A stretch of 64,000 nt of DNA. Source: Gnetum montanum. Its lineage: Eukaryota; Streptophyta; Gnetopsida; Gnetales; Gnetaceae. This document shows, piece by piece, positions 21,977 to 33,299 of this stretch. The translations under genes and the position numbers were made by a program. Position 1 is the stretch's first letter. Each line of letters starts with the position of its first letter. The notes below the pieces were generated by a model. The model saw only the letters and a program-made list of their open reading frames with translations, did not search any database and was not told where the DNA came from. The stretch lies in contig MNCI01029550.1 in NCBI GenBank assembly GCA_015680685.1, positions 63,804 to 127,803 on the forward strand. The letters run 5' to 3'.

Positions 21977-23550
21977 ATTAGTATAATGAACCATAAAGAA
22001 AAAAAGTAAGAATCCATGGCTCAATATGATTGAAAAAGAGGATGATTCTTTCGATTGAATCATCAACCAAATCATCTTGATTTTCCTATACAAGCCTTTG
22101 GAAAATAAAATACGTAATCACATTTGGATATTTCAAACTAAAAATACAATGACCTAGCCTAGTACTTTATCCACTAATCAACAGTCACCTATTATTATTA
22201 TTTACACAACTAGCCCAAGTTCTTAGGTGGATAATTCAATGAAGGCTAAGAGTTTCGATTATTGAGTTGAAGGTTATGGGTTTAATTTTTAACATCAAAT
22301 TTTTATTTTTAATTAATTATAACATATTTTTTAAAAAAATTTAAACTACAATATCTTCCTGACTATAAGTTTAATTAAGATGAAAATAGTACCATTGGAA
22401 TCATCTTGACAAGTATTACATAATAAATATCAGTTTAAGGGAAAGACTAGGTTAAATTTCCTTGATTTAAGTAGAACTAAAATTTTCTAATTTTCTAAAA
22501 TAATTCTTGATTTATAAATGTGAATAAGTAAAGACATAAGGATTATCAAGCTTAGTTTGACTATATCTAAGGAGAAGGTTATTAGGGTAGAGTATTTCAT
22601 TATGATTTAACAAGTATCTATTTCCTACAAACCCCTTAGTACTAATCCTTACTAATTAAGTAAAGAAAATCTATGTTTTAGCTTAATTTTGTAATGTTAA
22701 TCTAATGTAATCTTATAATTGATTCTTATAACTTGTTAGTGACTCAAAGCTAGTATAAAATATTGGGTTTATTATCATTTGGGATTTATGTATTTGAAGA
22801 AGGCAAAACACCTGATGAGGCAAGGTCCTACACTTTAGGAAAAGGGTTACTTTTATAATGTAAGAAATAGAGGTCTATAATATTATGGGAAAATGCTAGG
22901 GATTATATAGGTTTCTTTCCTAAATTACGATCTATCAGTTTAAATTCCAACATGGATAAAAAAGAATATATCAATATTAAGAAATGGGTAAGGCTTACCT
23001 AGAAGAAATCACCTATAGTTGATGTACCATGTTAGATATTAATTCATCTAATATAATTCAAGTCTACTTTGGTATCCATGGAAATTGATATACTCTATGA
23101 ACATGGTTCATTTTGGACATGATGTATCTTTAATGATGGTTTGTGGTTCACCCTAGATCATGGGTTGTAGTTCGTAATTGCATCATGGTTAGTCCTTGAT
23201 TCTAAATTACCTTGAGTTGTGATTTGCTCTAATACAAATTGTGACATCTCATTCTTAAATGTCATGGTAAATGTAAAATATAGGTTATATTTGACATTAT
23301 GTGTAGAGAACAAAATAGGAAAAACACATAAGGAAATAAAAAGGTAATTTATTAATGTGAAAATTGGAAAATGAATAAATGTATTTGAGCAATATTCTAA
23401 GGGTTATTTAAGGTTACCTTCCTCGGCATCTATCCCTTAGAGACAATCAAGCATTACCATCATAATTAGGCCTACAATCAACCAAGAAGGGATGACTAAT
23501 CACCTTCTTATCCTACTTCACCTAGAACTTCTTATTCACATTTACCTATT
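21977..23550 (-). mobile_element. Element G: partial F-family copy
   Basis: 23242-23550 matches the first part of the F LTR (TGACATCTCATTC.., then CATCTATCCCTTAGAGAC). Just left of it the minus strand shows a primer-site-like TTGTATTAGAGCAAATC. The internal part, 22200-23240, resembles 13960-15010 of F. Element D inserted into its interior, so 15604-15764 probably also belongs to it. No coding sequence is visible. Confidence 0.55.
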
Positions 23551-24384
23551 GACATTAGTGTGACATGCAAGAAGATAAGAATTTGAACATCACTTGAAGA
23601 AAAAATAAAAAACGAAGAAATTGTCATCTTTTATGATTTTTTTTGGATCGATAAGCTAATGTACTAAATTTTGATCCCAACCCATCACGTTTTTAAGTTA
23701 TTTCCATGTTTATATCTAGTGGGAATTATCTCTTCAATATCTCTTAGCATGATTCTTTTATTTTTTAAAAAATATAAGGGTCTTTTGATGTTGTTACACT
23801 TTGGTTTTGAAGGCAATAAAAAGTTGCATGAATTTCACTTAATCCTCCTCTAACATTCTCTCATTAATCTCTTATGCTCTTATGTTCATTTTTATAACTT
23901 CTATAACCTCATCATGCTAACAATTCCATAATTCATCATTCCACTTCCATTAGCAATTCCATTACCTCTTCAAGACTCCATCTACATATTCTAACATGTC
24001 ATCTCCATCAACTTGGATGAAATTTTGCACTCCATATTCCATCCATTTTAAGTTTCTAGCATCAAGCTAATTTAGCTAAAAAGTCCAAGGGTCATCATTT
24101 ATTTTGATTCAATTTGCTAATTTTCATCAATGTGAACTTATAATTTTTTTATTCCAAGTTGTAGAGCATCTTAAGGTAAACTTGAAAAGATAAAGATCAT
24201 CAAAATCCAATTTGTAGATCATAAGATATCTTCAAAATTAATTTTACCTTAACTCTTAGTCTGGTCATGGTATTGTTGGCTTCATAGAGTACAAGCTCAT
24301 CATGACACCATGATTTGTGGCATACATAATAAGATGTAAAAGTTTACTATATAATATGAATATGTGAACATAATTTCCTCTTGC
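23551..24384. other. Unassigned AT-rich sequence
   Basis: No gene or repeat could be supported. The short open frame at 23671-23853 has no recognisable motif. Confidence 0.35.
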
Positions 24385-25330
24385 AAATATCTTGGCCTAG
24401 AATGCTCCTGTAATTACGAATGGGATTAGTACATTTCTCAAAATATTACAAGTGGTATGAAAGCCTTATTTGCTTTAAAAGGAAAATATTAGAAGAAATC
24501 TATTCTAGCTTGAGATATTTGAAAAAAATTTTATCATGTCATTGTTCAACCTACTATTTTTTATGGTTGTGTTGTATGGGGTCCTACTCTATCAAATAAA
24601 TATTAGAAACAAGTAAAAGAAATTTAGAAACTTACTTTTTCTACTCAATGAATTTAAAGTGAAGTCATGGTACAATATGATAATATGCTTGTTGATGATG
24701 TTAGAGGTTGAAGCAATCTATCAATTTAGAGCCTTTATTCATAATCTTTTTGCATCTTCATTAGATAAATAGTCCAAATAAGTGATGCTAGAAACCTACG
24801 ATAAAGGAATGCTTCAGAAGGAAGTTCTACAACATAATAAATAAAATATTCAAAACCATATTCTTTATTCTAATCTTAATCAAGTTTGCAAATTTGTAAA
24901 ACAAGACGTACTTTAAAAACTTTGGGAAAATATAGAAGGAAAAAAAAAATTTAAATAGTACTAGGGAATGCCTTAATTCAAAGGAAAACTATTTTAACTA
25001 CTACTATTCCTTATTATTTACCATTCAAAATTAGAAGAGCATGAATGGAATGTAATCATTGAGAGTTGAAATAAGTAGGTGCCTCAAAATTCTTGATGAA
25101 GAATGAGTTTGCTGACTTTGCAATACAAATTATATTAAAGATGAATACCACATTTTCCTACACTATCTTACATTAAAGGACATTAACCATAGATGAAATA
25201 TTATAATTACAAATTTGGTTGATTTGTTTGAAAGATGTTACAAAAAAACACTAAATAATTTTCTTAATGATATTTTCAAAACTTATAGCATGTATATGTC
25301 TACTAGATCAACAAAGTCTATATACATAAT
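24385..25330 (+). pseudogene. C-terminal end of a non-LTR reverse transcriptase
   Basis: A plus-strand frame from 24385 reads KYLGLE, SGMKALFALKGKY, then VQPTIFYGCVVWGPTLSNK, the FKYLGL .. LV-P-LLYG-E-WG pattern that follows the RT domain in plant non-LTR elements. The C-terminal part at 25060-25330 holds CLKILDEE, LCNTNYIKDEYHIFLHY, a C-x-x-C..DE-H-x-x-x-x-C-type segment seen at the end of such proteins. Stops stand where family members usually have Trp (TAG for TGG: D-stop-Y, Y-stop-KQ, A-stop-DI-stop-KKFY), so decay is mainly by G-to-A change. Catalytic RT motifs upstream are not present. Confidence 0.6.
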
Positions 25331-25435
25331 AAAATTTTATTCTTAATTTTTATGTATAATAAAATTTTTATAGCTTTTACTTTTCTTTTTTATTTTACCA
25401 ATAATAAACATCAAAATAAACATTGAAAGTAAAGC

Positions 25436-25560
25436 ATAGGTCTATGACCTATTAGTTAACTTGAATAACTTTATACTTACAAAAGTCGAGTTCAAAGCCC
25501 TTGCACTTTAAGGGCATATCATCGAAAAATACAATAAAGCCGTTAGAATCCTAAATGTGG
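25436..25560 (+). repeat. SINE-like tRNA-derived unit
   Basis: TAGTTAACTTG at about 25454 resembles an A box and GAGTTCAAAGCCC at about 25487 resembles a B box, 33 bp apart, the usual spacing in tRNA-derived SINEs. The 5' end contains the palindrome ATAGGTCTATGACCTAT. No tail or target duplication was found. It could be chance similarity between two LINE relics. Confidence 0.3.
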
Positions 25561-26011
25561 GGATGTCGGACCCTAAAAAGAAGTTTTATTGATATTAATA
25601 GTGTATCAGTTACAGTAACCTGAACAAGTCATAGGGTTAAGGGGAAGGGGGAAGCTGAGAACACTATGCATGAAACTCGGGATCAACCTTATAAGTAAAC
25701 AAGTATTAAGGGAGGAAACCTGAATTGGGGCACCACCAAACGACCACCCATGCTGACTCGTTACAAGATAGAAGGACATAGAATTAGAAAAGGGAAGAAA
25801 AAGAAAAAAGCTCTCAATTAAGGATAGAGAGAGTGCCAATGGTGACTCCTCACAACAAAAATGGAAAGCTTCCTTGCAGAGATTACTGATGATGAGTGTT
25901 ACTGGAATGCACAAGTCTTTCCCACAGCTGCAAGAGATGAACCAACTGATGTCTATCTAGATTGAACTTGGATGCTTGAGATGTGATTTGGAAATGAATG
26001 AGGTGAAAGAT

Positions 26012-27060
26012 CTACAGCTTCTCCAACCTGGTGAGCAAACATTTATTAGAATAATCTGTCCTTTGAAATATAACATTGCATCTTTGCTTCCAAATATAAT
26101 ATAAAATAGTAGGCCTAATAACTTTCCATAGAAACTTGAGATTAGTAGAAGTAATGTTTAAAAAGCCGAATATGACATCCTCTTGAGATAGCTTGTATGA
26201 AGGAAAAAATATGGAAGCCCACTTCCACACATGCTAAGCAAAGGGACAATGCCAAAACACATGGACAAAGTCATCTTGTCCACCATAGAGAGGGCAATTG
26301 GGATTGGGAATTCCTAGATATTTTAACCATTTACCAATCGGTAGAACATGGTGGAGGAGACACTAAAGGTACTACTTGATTATGGAGAGGGTTGGAAGGT
26401 TCCAAATATTTTGGAAGAGAGGGATCCAAAATGATATTGACTCATGTTTGTGCCAATGCTTATTGCAGCGTTGAATGACCTCAAATGGGTTGTGCATAAG
26501 ATGAAAGGGGATAGATGGCCGGTAGGGTAAGATTTTAACCCCATTAAGCCATTAAAAGCCTTGAAAATGGCTTTGCACTGTAACATCAATGTGCCAATGA
26601 CCATGGAGAAAGGAGTAGATCTGGACTAGGCAATGGTTCATTGTAGCCGACTCCCCATACAAATTGCTAAACTCGACCCCCGAAATCCAACAGCTAGCCA
26701 GCGTAAGATAATTCAAGGAGATGACACCTTTCCGAAACCACAAGGTAGCCACCTTAGCCTTTGTGATGGCAAGGGGACTGGGCGACAAAGGTAAGCACCA
26801 CGGACACAATCTAGAGAGGATAGTAGGGTTGATCTTAACGTTAGTCTAGTCAAAGTAATTGTGTAGAATTTTCCAGGCCCTCCAGATGCTTTTGAAAACA
26901 TGAGAACCTAGAAGAATGATAGTGAGGGGGGGAAAGATCCAATTGACAAAATGGATGCCTTTGCAGAAGGGGTTTTTTTTAGGAAATGCTTGATGAAGCC
27001 TTAATTGGAGGAGGGTCCCAATGATGTCTGAGGCATCTAAATGCTGAACCAACCACTTAG
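26012..27060 (-). pseudogene. LINE ORF2 C-terminal region
   Basis: Fragments SHVFKSIWRAWKILHNYF (26846-27052), ATLWFRKGVISLNYLTLA (26700-26760) and TILYYIWKQRCNVIFQR (26060-26130) are typical of the region after the RT in plant L1 elements, ending with a W-x-IWK-RN-IF pattern. They lie in different frames, so several indels separate them. Confidence 0.65.
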
Positions 27061-27424
27061 CAACCAGGGTAATTCCCTACTTATAGGAATTCAAAAGACC
27101 TAAGCTACTTTTATTCCTAGGGAGAGTAACAATATTCCAAGTGACTTGATGAAATCCTTTCTGAGAATCTTTGGAGGACCACATAAAGTTGCAAAATAGC
27201 CATTCAAGCTTCTGGTAGGCAGCTTGGGAGGGGGCTCAACATGAAGAGTAATACACATGGGTGGACACACATATGGACTTACAAACAAGGTATTTACCCA
27301 TAAGTGTGAGGGGTTTAGTCTTCCATTTATCAAGTTTCTTTTGAATTTGAAAAATAACCTACTCCTAGAGAATAGAGGTTGAACCTCTAAGATGGAAAGG
27401 GATTCCCAGAATCTTAACGATGTC

Positions 27425-28470
27425 TTAATCCTGGAGCTGCTTCCAGTTATAGCTGGTCACATAGTTGTAATTTCCCAAAAAGCTATAAACAGAGGATTTA
27501 TTCCAATTTATAGTGGAACCTGAGAGTGTACAATATTGCTCCATCCTTAATAAGAAGCAGTGCAAATTGGCAGCTGTGCTTTGAACTGGAAAAAAAGAGT
27601 CGTTGGCGAAGTGCATATTGAGGAGCTGTTGTTGAGAGGAAGATAGGCAAACCCCAATGAGAACTTTCATTTGAATGTCCACGTTAATCTGATGACAAAG
27701 AAAGTCTGCGGTGATGATAAAGAGATAGGGGGCAAGGGGATAGCCTTGTCACACTGACCTATGTATTGGAAAGGGAGAGGTAATGTCAAAGGTAGTGGCT
27801 ATTCTTGCGATAGCATATGAGAATAAGCATTTCACCATATGCAGGAACTTAGGTCCAAAACCAAGTTTGGTCATGGTCTGCAAGATAAAATCCCATTTTA
27901 TGTTGTCATAAGCCTTGGCATAATCAAATTTCACTAGGAGAATATCTTGTCCATCATCCTCAGCCCACTTGAGACCTTCCCATGCTGCAACCACATTGTC
28001 TAAAATATATCTACCAAGAACAAATTTTGTTTGTTGGGGAGATATGATTTGGCCAAGAATTTTTTTCAGTCGTAAGGCAAGGCACTTAGCCCAAATTTTA
28101 TACACTGCATTGAGGAGAGTTATGGGACACCAATTGGAGATATCGGTAAGATCCCCAAACTTGGGGAGGAGATGAATTACCCCCTGATTTAGATTGGGCC
28201 CAAGGAAACCAGTTAAGATAGCCTCGTTAATGACCTACAGAAGATTATTTCCCACCGAATCCCAATGATTTTGAAAAAATTCTATGGGGAAACCATCATA
28301 ACCAGGATCCTTTCCCCAACTTAACTTAGAACAAGCCACCTGTAGCTCCACCAAAGTGATATCAACGTCAAAACTTTGTAGCATAGTGGAGTTGATAAGG
28401 CGAGGATAATTGGGGGTGGCAGCCTTGAACGAAGAGATGTCCATTGGGGTTGCTACAAAAAGGGTTTCAT
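27425..28470 (-). pseudogene. LINE reverse transcriptase
   Basis: In order: LSWGKDPGYDGFPIEFFQ (family K-PGPDGF), MYKIWAKCLALRLKKIL, VLGRYILDNVVAAWEGLKW, LLVKFDYAKAYDNIKWDF (catalytic block with D-F..KAYD), a V-stop-QGYPLAPYLFIITAD block in which the family Arg of RQGCPLSP is a TGA stop, and LNMHFANDSFF where the family has F/Y-ADD. The second catalytic Asp of that box is lost (AND). The enzyme copies RNA into DNA at a nicked target; this copy cannot. Confidence 0.8.
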
Positions 28471-28969
28471 AGTGATTCTTGAGAAAAGAGAGGATACTAT
28501 TGTGGTTAGTAATTGTGGTACCATTGCTAGAGATTTTGTCTATAGAGTGCGAAGGGGAAGCAGAATTGAGATACTTGAAAAATTCTTTATAGTGTTCATC
28601 TTGAATATTTAACCAAGTGAGCTGACTTTTAGTTAGGGCACTTTGTGCTCAGTACACATCCCAATGTTGAAAGGATAATCTTGCTCTAGCTAGCTCCTCA
28701 TGAACTAGAGTATTGAAGGGATCTTGAGCTAGTTTATTAGTGAGATGTTCAATAGTGAGGTGAATTTTGTTGTATTCTTGTCTGGCCTAAGTAGCCACTG
28801 CCTTACCATATGAACGAGCAAAGTTCCACACTCAACATGAAGCCCGATGCCACCAGTTAATCCAACCCACCTAAGTTAGGGGCCTAGGTTTGCCATTCCA
28901 AAGGTTGGATAGAAGAAGTTGGGCTGCAGGAGAAGAAAAACAATTGTTGTGTAGTCGGAAAAGATGGAA

Positions 28970-29345
28970 TTTTCATTGGTGAGGGCTTCCATGAATCTTG
29001 ATGGAGATGGAGATAGGAAGATGGTTTGATAAGGTGGCATGGTGATAAACCGTAGTAGTGGAGAAGGCTTGCCAGAAGGAAAGGGTGGAGAAATAGAACC
29101 TATTTAACCTACTACACATGCGAGCCTGCCCAAGATGGAGATTGCTCCAGGTAAGTCTGTGGTGGGGAATGCCCGCGGAGGTGTCAGCCTTTTCTTGAAG
29201 GCGGACCAACTTTGATACTCAAGATTGGGCAGTTGAAAAAACACCCCTCCGAGCTTATCTTGAGGGAATTCAACCATATTAAAATCTCCTCCGAAATGTG
29301 TTAGGAAACTTACTAACTTTATGCGAGGCCTTACAGAGTTTCAAG
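28970..29345 (-). pseudogene. LINE AP-endonuclease, C-terminal part
   Basis: SFLTHFGGDFNMVEFPQDK at 29255-29310 is the GGDFN block. After a frame change, LTWSNLHLGQARMCSRLNRF and NHLPISISI at 28980-29150 match the TW-N..RLDRF and SDH-P blocks, with Asp of RLDRF and SDH changed to Asn. Sequence before the GGDFN block fades out near 29345, taken as the 5' truncation point. Confidence 0.7.
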
Positions 29346-30790
29346 TTTTTTTGGGCTGGCCAGGTCACTCGCGAAGCCGCGATGGACGAGCCTAGTTGAG
29401 TCAGATTTTAGACATTTTTACAAACTTTCAAGGGGTTAAATTGCAATTTACTCCGGATTACTGTGAGTTTCTGGCAGGCTAGAAGAATAACTCTGAAACT
29501 CCGAGTTGATCCCAAAGAAATGAGTGACCTGCCAAGTCCATGTCTGGCACCACTGCTGTGACAGCCAATTTAATTTTCAATAATGATTGAATTTTTAGAA
29601 CGGTACTACTCCCAATCTACTCAATAAGCCATTATGAAAGTGTAAGACCAACGAGGCTTTGCCCGTGCCCAGGTAAGACTTAATTTATTTCCCGTCTCAA
29701 TGATAATGGTTGAATTTTTGGAAGAATATCTAACTGGATCTACTCAATACGCTGTTCTGAAAGTGCAGAGGCTTTTAATTTGTTTCTGGTCTCAATAGGT
29801 TTAGAAGAACACCGTTGTCCCTCCTGCAGTCCTGTAATCAATACATGGGCCTAAGAACAATAAGAATCAAGAGATAATCTGGGAACAAAGCAAGTGCATC
29901 GGTTGGCTTTGAAGTGCCGCGAAATGCCATCTTAATAAGGATTTGTATGCCTTTAAAGTACCGTGAAATGCCATCTTAACAAGGATTTGCAGTCCAGATG
30001 GCTAAAGATTTGTAGGACAGATAGGTATAGGTGGTTGAGAATTTTCATAAGGCTTTTACCAGAAAAATTTAACCTGTGTCAGTTGAGCATACCTATTAGA
30101 ATGTGGAGATAGAATATAACCTTGTGTCACATGAATATACCCATCAGAATTCAACCTCTACTTTGCAACCCACAAATCACATAAACCAAATAAGCAATGC
30201 TTTAACCTATCACTTTTTCCAGGTCTAGATTTTCTCCTACCTTTTGCCTTTTAGATTCTTGGTTCCCTTTGTGTAAGATCTTATAGGTAAATCTACATTT
30301 TCAACTGTTATGTTCAATATATTAATTGCATCTTCAGTGGCTGTAATTGAAATCTGCAATTTATTAGAATAATTTCGATTGATGGCTGGACGGCGAAATC
30401 CGGTGTATCATATCATGCTAGCTTTCACTCGGTTTTATTTACTTGAATATCAAGGTGATTATTAAAAATCCAAGTCAGAGTTTCCACTTTAAGTATTGCT
30501 CCATAAAACTAAAGAACATAAATGTGGTTGGTGAATTTATGAATTTTACCCATTTTTCTGATCTATAAAGGAGGCTTTCCATTTTACGTTCCAATACAAA
30601 TCAATCTATGCGCATCTGAAACAGAGATATAAAAAGCTAGAAAACTGATGACTTGTGGTTCTTGCCACTTGCCAAAATAGATTATGATTATTTATTTTAT
30701 GTTTTGTTAATCACACATAAATTCTAGCAGGTATTGCAACCCTACCATAATAGCAAGGTAGAGGGAGATCAGTATCCTGAACACGCTACA
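29346..30790. other. Intergenic sequence downstream of the GDSL gene, with local duplications
   Basis: No gene was seen. Three local duplications are visible: two diverged copies of a roughly 70-bp segment about 125 bp apart (29573-29645 and 29697-29768, shared TTGAATTTTT and TCTACTCAATA), a 44-bp tandem repeat (29908-29995) and a 48-bp spaced pair (30069 and 30117, shared TAACCT.TGTGTCA). GC content is somewhat higher than in the element-rich parts. Confidence 0.5.
29908..29995. repeat. 44-bp tandem repeat, two copies
   Basis: Units at 29908 and 29952 share TGAAATGCCATCTTAA-type and AAGGATTTG blocks. The differences are few and mostly transitions. Confidence 0.8.
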
Positions 30791-30801
30791 CTTCTAAATG
30801 C

Positions 30802-30807
30802 TTTATT
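30802..30807 (-). terminator. Possible poly(A) signal of the GDSL gene
   Basis: AATAAA on the minus strand, about 225 bp past the stop codon, is the nearest canonical signal. The assignment is inferred from position only. Confidence 0.35.
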
Positions 30808-31030
30808 CGATGTTAACTTATTCGGGTAGCTGAATGGGTTAGCATCCAATTTTAACTAAAAGTCTAAGTTCCAATGTTCTATAAACACTTTAATTAAAAG
30901 CTTATGGAGCAGAGGAAAGTTTGCATTCCACAGGATCTTTGATTGGATTAAAAGCTTCCAGGTATCATTCACTTAAGTTTCATACAAGAAAAAAATGGGC
31001 CCTTGATGATATTGACGAAGAATATGCAAA

Positions 31031-33062
31031 TTAAAGTAACCTCCGCAGGTTCTGCTGGATGAGATTGTTGGCTATTATTTGATAAGCAGATTGGGTTGGG
31101 TGGAAGCTGTCCCAGAAAACATACTCAGAGGCATTGGTGCACGTGTATTTCTTTACTGCTTCATTGCAAAGCACTGCAACTTCTAAAAGACCAGTTCCAC
31201 AACACCCCTCCCTTGTCTGCGTAAACCCTGCAACAAGAAAGCAACACATAGCGAACCAATTCTTAAACTATTGAATAGCAATTAATCAATCATGTTATAT
31301 ATAGAGAGGGTTGTTCCACCGAGGCTCAACGCTAATTCTGCTACGTGGGTGTTCTGCTGAGGGAAAATGGTAGTATTAATATTAGTTGATGAGCTAGCAC
31401 CATTTTCTTTTTCTGTAGGTTAAGTGTCTAAAATCATGTAAAGTAACTATGAAAATCGAAGTTTTAAAAACCTTGTAGAACAGGCATCAACTCAAGATCA
31501 AGAAAGGTGACTACCATAACGAGCAGGAAACTGAACCATGTTATAAAGGATTTGATAGATGTCGCTGTAAGCAATTTGTGCATCTTTCCACTGCTTCTGG
31601 AGGGATTGGATCATGTCACTAAGCTTCTGGTTGAATCCGCTTGATGCCGTATTGTATTCTTCAATGCAGTTCTGCCTATGGCCCCCTGCATTTAGGGTTA
31701 TAACAGAAGGTAAGCATCCAAGCGGTGGAAGACCTATAACTACAATTTTCCTGGCTCCCAGGCTATGTATTTCCTGTTACACCATCACATCAGCATTCAG
31801 TAAGTCTAGGATTTTGCCTTCTGAGCGTTGTCATATTTATTAATTGTTAATTATTACCCACCTGAAGAAAGTTTCTTGCAATGCTCACCAGGAAATCCTG
31901 GTACTGTGCTACAGAATACATTTTCCTCCTGATTGGAAAGGCGAAATAGTTGTTGACGAAGTCGTTGTTGCCCATGCTGATGCCATATACGGCCTTTGAT
32001 AGTATATAGGATGCCCTCTGTGGCCCCACAGCTGTTTCCACTTGTTTCCTATAGAGCTTGAAGGATTCTACTTGTTTCCACAGAGGTATTACAGACTGCT
32101 CAAATCAAAACGAAAGAAAATTAAAAAAAAAAAAAAGAACAAAGAAAGGTTGGCAGATTGACCAAAAGCTGAAGCGACCATAAATAGAAAGAAAGGGTTT
32201 ATATAACAAAAAAGCTTGGCAAAAAGAAGCAATCAACATTATGGTCGGCTACCTACCTAGAGTCTCAGTACCTGAAATAACCTTTTTTTCCAAAAAAAAA
32301 AAAAAAAAAAAAAGCTATTCAACGCTTTCACTCTTCNACGCTTTCACTCTTCAATACTAAACTCATTTTTCATATCCTATTCAAATGGAAATGCTAAGAC
32401 ATTCTTCCGATAGCATAGGACCTACAGGAACTGTTAAAAGATGTTAACAGTTTCATGTCTATGTACATTTGCCAGTGTAGCTGACTCTTTTCGTTACAGA
32501 AATCGGTCTCCAACTAAGGTTCAAAAACTCGGGGAAAAAAAAAAACAAGGAACAGAGAACTAACAAAAATTTTGGCAGTAAGGTTATCATATCCTGTTCC
32601 TGAAGAGGCAAAGCTAACACCGGTGATGAGATCCTGAGTAGTCAGATGCGGATCCAAATAAGCAGGCAACAGCTCTTTAAGCCCCAGAAAAGACACTGCA
32701 TATATTACAAATTTCCCAGCATTGTCATTATCCATAGCATTATGCCATTCTACTAAGGAAATTATGCTCATGTTATTGAACATACCAATGAAATCTGTGA
32801 CAATTTTGCCATTGCAGAACCTGCCAGTGGGTCTCTGTCCATAGAAGTCCCTTCCATAGGGAGGGAAGTTACTCTTGATTAAAGTAACGATGCCATTGTT
32901 GTTGCCAGGGTCCACTGTAGAGTCCCCAAAAATGATAAGTGCAGGAGCAAGGGGTGATGCTGATTTTGCAGGGCCTCCATTAACAACCCACAACAAATGT
33001 AACAACGACAACAGGAGGCTTAGGTTTGCAGCTAAACTACACCCACATCCATATTCTGCCAT
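31031..33062 (-). CDS. GDSL esterase/lipase, five exons, complete
   Basis: Exons by coordinate: 33062-32786, 32695-32565, 32095-31862, 31773-31515, 31227-31031, total 1098 bp, 365 residues plus stop. All introns are GT..AG (90, 469, 88 and 287 bp). I chose the ATG at 33060-33062 (context GGCAATGGC) because it opens a secretion signal (MAEYG.., hydrophobic core at residues 14-27); an in-frame upstream ATG at 33165 is possible. Blocks: FGDSTVDPGNNN with nucleophile Ser48, Gly118 in TGVSFASSGTGYDN, GNND with Asn180, and DSFHPTQSAY with Asp340 and His343. Potential N-glycosylation sites: NLT at 130 and NAS at 332. The family comprises secreted SGNH hydrolases acting on ester bonds of lipids, cutin or similar substrates; this substrate is unknown. 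Length and exon pattern are typical for the plant family. Splicing is predicted, not observed. Confidence 0.93.
32281..32360. other. Poly(A) run, ambiguous base and short duplication in GDSL intron 2
   Basis: A run of about 22 A is followed by AACGCTTTCACTCTTC, an N at 32337 and an immediate repeat ACGCTTTCACTCTTCAA. This probably marks a sequencing or assembly difficulty at a homopolymer. It is intronic, so the coding sequence is unaffected. Confidence 0.7.
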
Positions 33063-33110
33063 TGCCAATGTACAATATTGGTATGCACCCAACAAAAAAA
33101 AAAAACTTGC

Positions 33111-33129
33111 AGAGAGAGAGAGAGAGAGC
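33111..33129 (-). repeat. CT microsatellite in the probable 5' leader of the GDSL gene
   Basis: (GA)n on the plus strand, (CT)n in the sense of the gene, about 50 bp upstream of the start codon and next to an A-run. CT-rich leaders are common in plant genes. No clear TATA box was found upstream; a CATAAATG on the minus strand near 33234-33241 is the best weak candidate. Confidence 0.6.
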
Positions 33130-33299
33130 AGAGATGTTTCCTTCTTTAGCAAGTTGAATGCAACCAACCTCTGCTCATATTCGGTTTCGCATTCCTGGTG
33201 CTTGCAGTCTCTCTTATTGCTTTATTCGAGCAACTCATTTATGACACAGAACTGTTTGCCGAATGCTGCTTGGCTTGGATGATGGTTCAATTGAATTGG

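Larger units (their letters stand above)
25570..29345 (-). mobile_element. L1-type LINE relic, 5'-truncated
   Basis: In minus-strand order: the end of an AP-type endonuclease (29345-28970), reverse transcriptase (28470-27640), then connection and C-terminal regions (27340-26012), and a 3' end with ATATCAATAAAA near 25575-25605. ORF1 and the first part of the endonuclease are missing, as expected for 5' truncation. The copy is dead: several frame shifts, a stop in the RT core and a damaged catalytic box. No target duplication was identified. Confidence 0.8.

Noticed and set aside
32514-33167. Single-exon 217-residue protein with a GDSL N-terminus
   Set aside because: It reads through intron 1 and into intron 2 (junk tail after AKIF) and lacks the rest of the enzyme. 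The spliced five-exon model explains all conserved blocks.
32875-33282. 135-codon plus-strand frame over the GDSL start
   Set aside because: Antisense to exon 1 and the 5' leader of a well-supported gene, with no motif.
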